DNA of 37,237 nt from an uncultured Actinomycetes bacterium (lineage in GTDB: Bacteria; Actinomycetota; Actinomycetes; Mycobacteriales; Mycobacteriaceae): assembly GCA_903862565.1 (NCBI GenBank), contig CAIOYU010000405.1, positions 1 through 37,237 on the forward strand, given 5' to 3'. The notes below the pieces were generated by a model. The model searched no databases, had not been told where the DNA came from, and saw only the letters and a program-made list of their open reading frames with translations. Numbering within the stretch: position 1 is the stretch's first letter; each line of letters opens with the position of its first letter. A program made the translations under genes and the position numbers. This document shows, one piece after another, positions 34,664-37,237 of the stretch.

Positions 34664-35004
34664 GTGGGCTCCCTTCGGCTGTGGTCCGGAAATTGTCCGG
34701 TTGGACTCGGAACCTAGCCGAGTTCGGGCCGGCTGTCCTCGAGTTTGACGCAAATGCAGACCTTTCGCCCAAATTTCTGGTGTGCCTCCTCTCCTTGCCG
34801 GCAAGCCAGCTGGAACAAGGAGTGACCGATGTCGAAATCGCCTGCCTCGCTGCGAGAATTCTCGATCCTGACGCGCGCCCGGATTCGTCCGATAACGAAG
34901 TCGTCAGGCCGGGAAGCGACTCGGGCAGGCCGACAACTCGCCTTGCGCGGCCCTGCCAACGGGTCGATACTGACTCGACGAGCACCCTGGAAAAGGGTAC
35001 GCCG
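34664..35004. other. Intergenic region upstream of the arylsulfatase, with dyads
   Basis: 341 bp with no convincing gene. Close to the arylsulfatase start are two short inverted repeats: ccgga-N5-tccgg (34686-34700) and actcgg-N7-ccgagt (34705-34723). The second encloses a possible minus-strand -10, TAGGTT. Further out is a perfect 12-bp palindrome, cttgccggcaag (34794-34805). An AAGGAG lies before an ATG at 34829, but the ORF from there runs through a region of unlike codon use and merges with the second half of the broken zinc-ribbon gene; I do not call it as a gene. The promoter of the small gene at 35005 must also lie here. Confidence 0.45.
34686..34723 (-). promoter_or_regulatory. Paired inverted repeats before the arylsulfatase start
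   Basis: ccggaaattgtccgg and actcggaacctagccgagt lie 23 to 60 nt upstream of the GTG and overlap a possible -10 (TAGGTT on the minus strand). This is a plausible operator region; no regulator is identified. Confidence 0.3.
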
Positions 35005-35173
35005 ATGGCTTTCGACTTCACGGTCGCTTGTCTGCGCTGTGCCGCAACCGTCACGGTGCCCGCAACGGACCGCCGGGAGCGTTCTCGAACTGCTCGTCGA
35101 TTTCGGCTGGCAGACGACGAAAGAGGGCGCCGTCTGCCACTCGCACAGATTCCGTCGCGCTGAGGCGTCATAG
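35005..35173 (+). pseudogene. Small zinc-ribbon-like protein gene, broken by a frameshift
   Basis: An AAAAGGG ribosome-binding site precedes ATG, giving MAFDFTVACLRCAATVTVPATDR in one frame. About 25 codons on, the sensible reading jumps to the next frame: VLELLVDFGWQTTKEGAVCHSHRF, ending at TAG 35173. Joined, these give a protein of about 55 residues with CxxC (CLRC) and CxH (CHSH) pairs that could hold one zinc. In either single frame the protein loses one of the pairs and turns Arg-rich. The shift falls around 35070-35085. It is either a real pseudogene or a one-base sequence error. I do not recognise a named family. Confidence 0.5.
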
Positions 35174-35239
35174 ATCAGCGCCGTTCCCGCTCACCCGAGG
35201 CAGTAAAATCTTCTCGTCCATCAACAGGAGGGTTTCTGC

Positions 35240-35746
35240 ATGGATTACAACTGGCTCAATCCCAAGGCCGATGCCCGGCCGGTCGGGAACAAGGGGTGGG
35301 GTTCGTTCGTGCGCGAGACCATCTCAGCAGGTGAGACCGTTGCAGCCTTCGGCGGTTGGGTGTTGCCCGGGGCCGTTCTGGAGACGCTCAGTGCGGACCG
35401 ACAGCATCGGTCGATCCAGGTCGATGACGATCTCTACCTGGTCCCCGGGGAAACCCCGGAGCCGGGCGACATGATCAACCACTCCTGCGAACCGAACTGC
35501 GGATTGATTGGGCAACTGCTCGTGGTGGCCATGCGGGACATTTCACCGGGTGAGGAGTTGACCTTCGACTACGCGATGTGCGACGCCTCCGACTATGACG
35601 AGTTCCGCTGTTTGTGTGGCCGGGCGACCTGCCGAGGGATCATCACCGGTTCGGATTGGCGCGACGCGGAATTGCAGAACAAGTACGCGGGCTGGTTCTC
35701 CCCCTACCTCGTCCGCCGGATTGCGGCGTTGCCCGCCCGGCCCTGA
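35240..35746 (+). CDS. SET-domain protein (putative lysine methyltransferase)
   Basis: 168 aa, with CAGGAGGG well placed before the ATG. The features of a SET fold are present: an N-terminal KGWGSFVRETISAGE strand region (residues 18-32), the pseudoknot motif NHSCEPNC (80-87), GEELTFDYAM (104-113) with the Tyr, and a post-SET type zinc cluster CLCGRATC (124-131), which with Cys87 could bind zinc. SET proteins transfer a methyl group from S-adenosylmethionine to a lysine; in bacteria the target is seldom known. It is nearly a minimal SET plus post-SET unit with no extra domain. A small acidic peptide gene follows 91 bp after the stop, in the same direction. Confidence 0.9.
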   Translation: MDYNWLNPKADARPVGNKGWGSFVRETISAGETVAAFGGWVLPGAVLETLSADRQHRSIQVDDDLYLVPGETPEPGDMINHSCEPNCGLIGQLLVVAMRDISPGEELTFDYAMCDASDYDEFRCLCGRATCRGIITGSDWRDAELQNKYAGWFSPYLVRRIAALPARP

Positions 35747-35837
35747 TCGCAGGCAACGCGCGTGTCGGTGGCCGGTGGCACCATTGCCCCGGCCGGCAGG
35801 ACAGGCTGACGGCGGTCCACGACACGGAGGTTCAGGG

Positions 35838-35954
35838 GTGGGACGGAAACCGAGCGACAACTACGACTACGGCGAGCCCGGCAAGTGGGGCGAGCCCTAC
35901 GAGATGATCGACTTCGTCGAGGGTGGCGAGGAGCAAGAGGACGACGACGAGTAA
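35838..35954 (+). CDS. Small acidic protein (38 aa)
   Basis: The track shows it only as the end of a longer shadow ORF. GTG at 35838 is preceded by GGAGG at 7 nt, giving VGRKPSDNYDYGEPGKWGEP and ending in a strongly acidic GGEEQEDDDE. Codons are strongly GC3-biased, as in the true genes. No membrane segment or Cys is present. Function unknown. The acidic tail and the position after the SET gene might suggest a partner or regulator, but that is speculation. Confidence 0.65.
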   Translation: MGRKPSDNYDYGEPGKWGEPYEMIDFVEGGEEQEDDDE

Positions 35955-35975
35955 CAACCCCAGACAAACCGACAC

Positions 35976-36003
35976 CGCCGTCCCTGTGTGAGGAACGACG
36001 GTG
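35976..36003. terminator. Possible bidirectional hairpin between convergent genes
   Basis: cgccgtc pairs with gacggtg (7 bp, one G-U) around a 14-nt loop, midway between the acidic-peptide gene and the convergent fasciclin gene. It lacks a U-tract, as is usual in mycobacteria. Confidence 0.35.
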
Positions 36004-36033
36004 CCGGCGTGGTGTTGAGAGCCGCAGCCGGTG

Positions 36034-36612
36034 CTAGCTGGCGGGAGGCAGCAGCACCGAGTCGATCAGGTAGATGGTGGCGTTGGATGCCGTCACGCCA
36101 CCGCACACCACGTTGGCGTTGTTGACCTTGAGAACGTCGCCCGAGCCGCTGACCGTGACGGTCGCGCCCTGGACGGTCTTGTGGGTGCCGACGACCTTGT
36201 CAGGACCGGCCTGACCGGCGACGACATGGTAGGTCAGGATCGAGGTCAGCAGGGCCGAGTCCGTCTTGAGCTTGTCGATCGTCGCCGCGTCAAGCTTGGC
36301 GAACGCGTCGTTGGTCGGGGCGAAGACGGTGAACTGGCCGCCGTTGAGGGTGTCAACGAGGTTGACGTGCGGATTGAGGCCGCCGGAAAGAGCGGAGGCC
36401 AGGGTGGTCAGGACCGGGCTGTTTGCGGCGGCGACGGTGACCGGCGACGCTGCCATTCCGGCGACCGAGCCTGGACCTGTCGGGTTCTGCTGGGCGTAGG
36501 CCGCACATCCCGGTCCGACGAGATCAGCGGATGCGGTGGGGGCCGTGACGACCGCGAACATCGCTGCCGCGGCGGCAGCGGTTCCAAAAGACTTCTTCAT
36601 TGACATGCTCAT
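36034..36612 (-). CDS. mpt70: Secreted fasciclin (FAS1) protein, MPT70-like
   Basis: 192 aa with a Sec signal peptide ([24 protein letters not shown]) cleaved before DLVGPGC. One FAS1 domain follows: [39 protein letters not shown] and [14 protein letters not shown] are nearly those of M. tuberculosis MPT70/MPT83. Two cysteines (VGPGC and NVVCGG) can form the known disulfide. There is no lipobox, so it is of the secreted MPT70 type rather than the MPT83 lipoprotein. Start ATG at 36612 has GAAAGG 8 nt upstream; two further in-frame ATGs follow within 12 nt. MPT70/83 expression depends on SigK, and a SigK-like promoter lies about 50 nt upstream, with the sigK gene close by. Confidence 0.92.
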   Translation of the reverse strand: MSMSMKKSFGTAAAAAAMFAVVTAPTASADLVGPGCAAYAQQNPTGPGSVAGMAASPVTVAAANSPVLTTLASALSGGLNPHVNLVDTLNGGQFTVFAPTNDAFAKLDAATIDKLKTDSALLTSILTYHVVAGQAGPDKVVGTHKTVQGATVTVSGSGDVLKVNNANVVCGGVTASNATIYLIDSVLLPPAS

Positions 36613-36664
36613 AGGTTGAACCTTTCGATCTGTTGGCGCCCAGTGCGGGCGAACTGTCAGGGGT

Positions 36665-36692
36665 ACTTCGGCGCGGTCGCCGGTTTGGATTG
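36665..36692 (-). promoter_or_regulatory. SigK-like promoter of the fasciclin gene
   Basis: On the minus strand CAATCC, 16-nt spacer, CGAAGT. The consensus I remember for SigK is CCATCC-N16/17-CGAAT, so there is one mismatch in each box. The predicted transcript start is about 46 nt before the ATG. Confidence 0.55.
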
Positions 36693-36728
36693 GTCAAACC
36701 GGGACATGACATCAATCACAGGACAGAC

Positions 36729-36756
36729 CCATCCATGCCCCACTCGGCTCCGAATA
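36729..36756 (+). promoter_or_regulatory. SigK promoter, perfect match, for the small membrane protein gene
   Basis: CCATCC, 16-nt spacer, CGAATA: an exact match to the SigK consensus as I recall it, placed about 55 nt before the ATG at 36811 and pointing at it. Confidence 0.75.
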
Positions 36757-36810
36757 CACAATGCGGCCGGTGGTCGGGCCCGCACATAAACAAAAGATGG
36801 AGAACAAATC

Positions 36811-37017
36811 ATGGGTGACAAACTGTTCGCTCTCACGTCGCTTTCGGATTGGGCCTGGGGCGAGACCGCCGTCGTGGCGGTCCTCGTGCTGATCGGTGTC
36901 CTGACCATGCGCTCGGTCATCGAACGCGACAAGGCCATCGTCATCGGGAAAGGCGCCCAGGCTCGGTTGGAGGCGTACGAGGCCCGGTGGCGTACCGGAG
37001 GCCCTGCCGGCGCCTGA
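36811..37017 (+). CDS. Small single-pass membrane protein (68 aa)
   Basis: ATG with GGAG 8 nt upstream. A hydrophobic segment, TAVVAVLVLIGVLTM (residues 19-33), is preceded by a short N-terminal part and followed by a charged tail (RSVIERDKAIVIGKGAQARLEAYEARW), probably cytoplasmic and partly helical. I do not recognise the family. It is controlled by a perfect SigK-type promoter and lies between the MPT70-like gene and sigK, so it is very likely a member of the SigK regulon. It could be an accessory of the envelope response that SigK governs. Confidence 0.8.
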   Translation: MGDKLFALTSLSDWAWGETAVVAVLVLIGVLTMRSVIERDKAIVIGKGAQARLEAYEARWRTGGPAGA

Positions 37018-37113
37018 GGCAACACCCGGGAGTGTCGTAGATTTCTGTCCGCTTCCCGCTACGCTCCCAAAGGTGCCCAGAGTACTGGCGCCCGGAACGG
37101 GGAGTGTCTGACG

Positions 37114-37237
37114 GTGAGTCGCGAAGAAGGTCCTGCCCTCGACGCATTGTTGCGCCGAGTCGGGCACCGTGACCGCGAGGCGTTTGCCACGCTCTACGAC
37201 CTCACCCGCTCCCGGGTGTTCGGCTTGGTGTTGCGAG
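37114..37237 (+). CDS. sigK: ECF sigma factor SigK, N-terminal fragment (cut by window edge)
   Basis: Not in the ORF track because it is short. GTG with GGGAG about 10 nt upstream; the 41 visible residues include ALDALLRRVGHRDREAFATL and YDLTRSRVFGLVLR. This is the start of sigma region 2 and closely follows M. tuberculosis SigK (DLDALLRRVAGHDQAAFAEFYDHTKSRVYGLVMR as I remember it). SigK directs transcription of mpt70/mpt83 and is held by the membrane anti-sigma factor RskA, whose gene would be expected beyond the window. The 96 bp before it (37018-37113) show no SigK box, so autoregulation through this gap is not supported; read-through from the SigK-driven gene upstream is possible. Confidence 0.85.
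   Translation, partial: MSREEGPALDALLRRVGHRDREAFATLYDLTRSRVFGLVLR

Noticed and set aside
34621-35163. 180-aa plus ORF including MAFDFTVACLRC
   Set aside because: The upstream part overlaps the arylsulfatase start and has no conserved look; only the segment from 35005 has a ribosome-binding site.
37018-37113. SigK autoregulatory promoter directly before sigK
   Set aside because: No CCATCC/CGAAT pair in the 96-bp gap.
1-37237. CRISPR arrays, tRNA or rRNA genes, insertion sequences, attachment sites
   Set aside because: I read for regularly spaced repeats, cloverleaf-like stretches, transposase motifs and terminal inverted repeats and saw none.

Overview
This window is high-GC actinobacterial DNA, almost certainly from a mycobacterium (Mycobacterium sensu lato, probably an environmental species). 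The evidence is a Pps-type polyketide synthase line with FadD26-like fatty acyl-AMP ligases and a TesA thioesterase, an MPT70-like fasciclin protein beside a SigK-like sigma factor, and promoter sites resembling the SigK consensus. Family assignments are from memory of M. tuberculosis proteins; no search was run.

Left three quarters (1-27420, all minus strand): one run of tightly packed, mostly overlapping genes, read right to left. It holds a FAAL, a PpsA-like PKS of 1878 aa, two tandem FAALs, then PKSs of 1580, 1805 and 1831 aa, and the start of a PpsE-like PKS cut by the window edge. Two PKSs (1878 and 1580 aa) carry an N-terminal acyl-carrier domain of the loading type, each next to its own FAAL gene(s). 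A tesA gene sits just upstream of the run. The expected product is a reduced, partly methyl-branched long-chain polyketide of the phthiocerol class. It would be started from fatty acyl-AMP and ended at the PpsE-like module with TesA. No enoylreductase domain is visible. The terminal peptides suggest two alternative entry routes converging on the 1831-aa module.

Middle (28309-32162): a 78-aa, 27% cysteine metallothionein-like protein built of 25-aa repeats is divergent from tesA. A thiolase with an altered C-terminal active-site motif and a fructosamine-kinase-family gene form a small minus-strand pair. Facing away is an alkaline-phosphatase-superfamily phosphodiesterase, followed by the wreck of an amidohydrolase gene.

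Right (32159-37237): a Tat-exported formylglycine-type arylsulfatase, a frameshifted small zinc-ribbon-like gene, a SET-domain protein with a 38-aa acidic peptide gene behind it, and a SigK locus. That locus has an MPT70-like secreted protein and a small membrane protein transcribed apart from each other, each preceded by a SigK-like promoter, then the start of sigK itself.

The items most worth a second look are the possibly branched Pps-like assembly line (with one module whose KR and DH-like domains are in swapped order), the repeat-built metallothionein, and the divergent SigK promoters.
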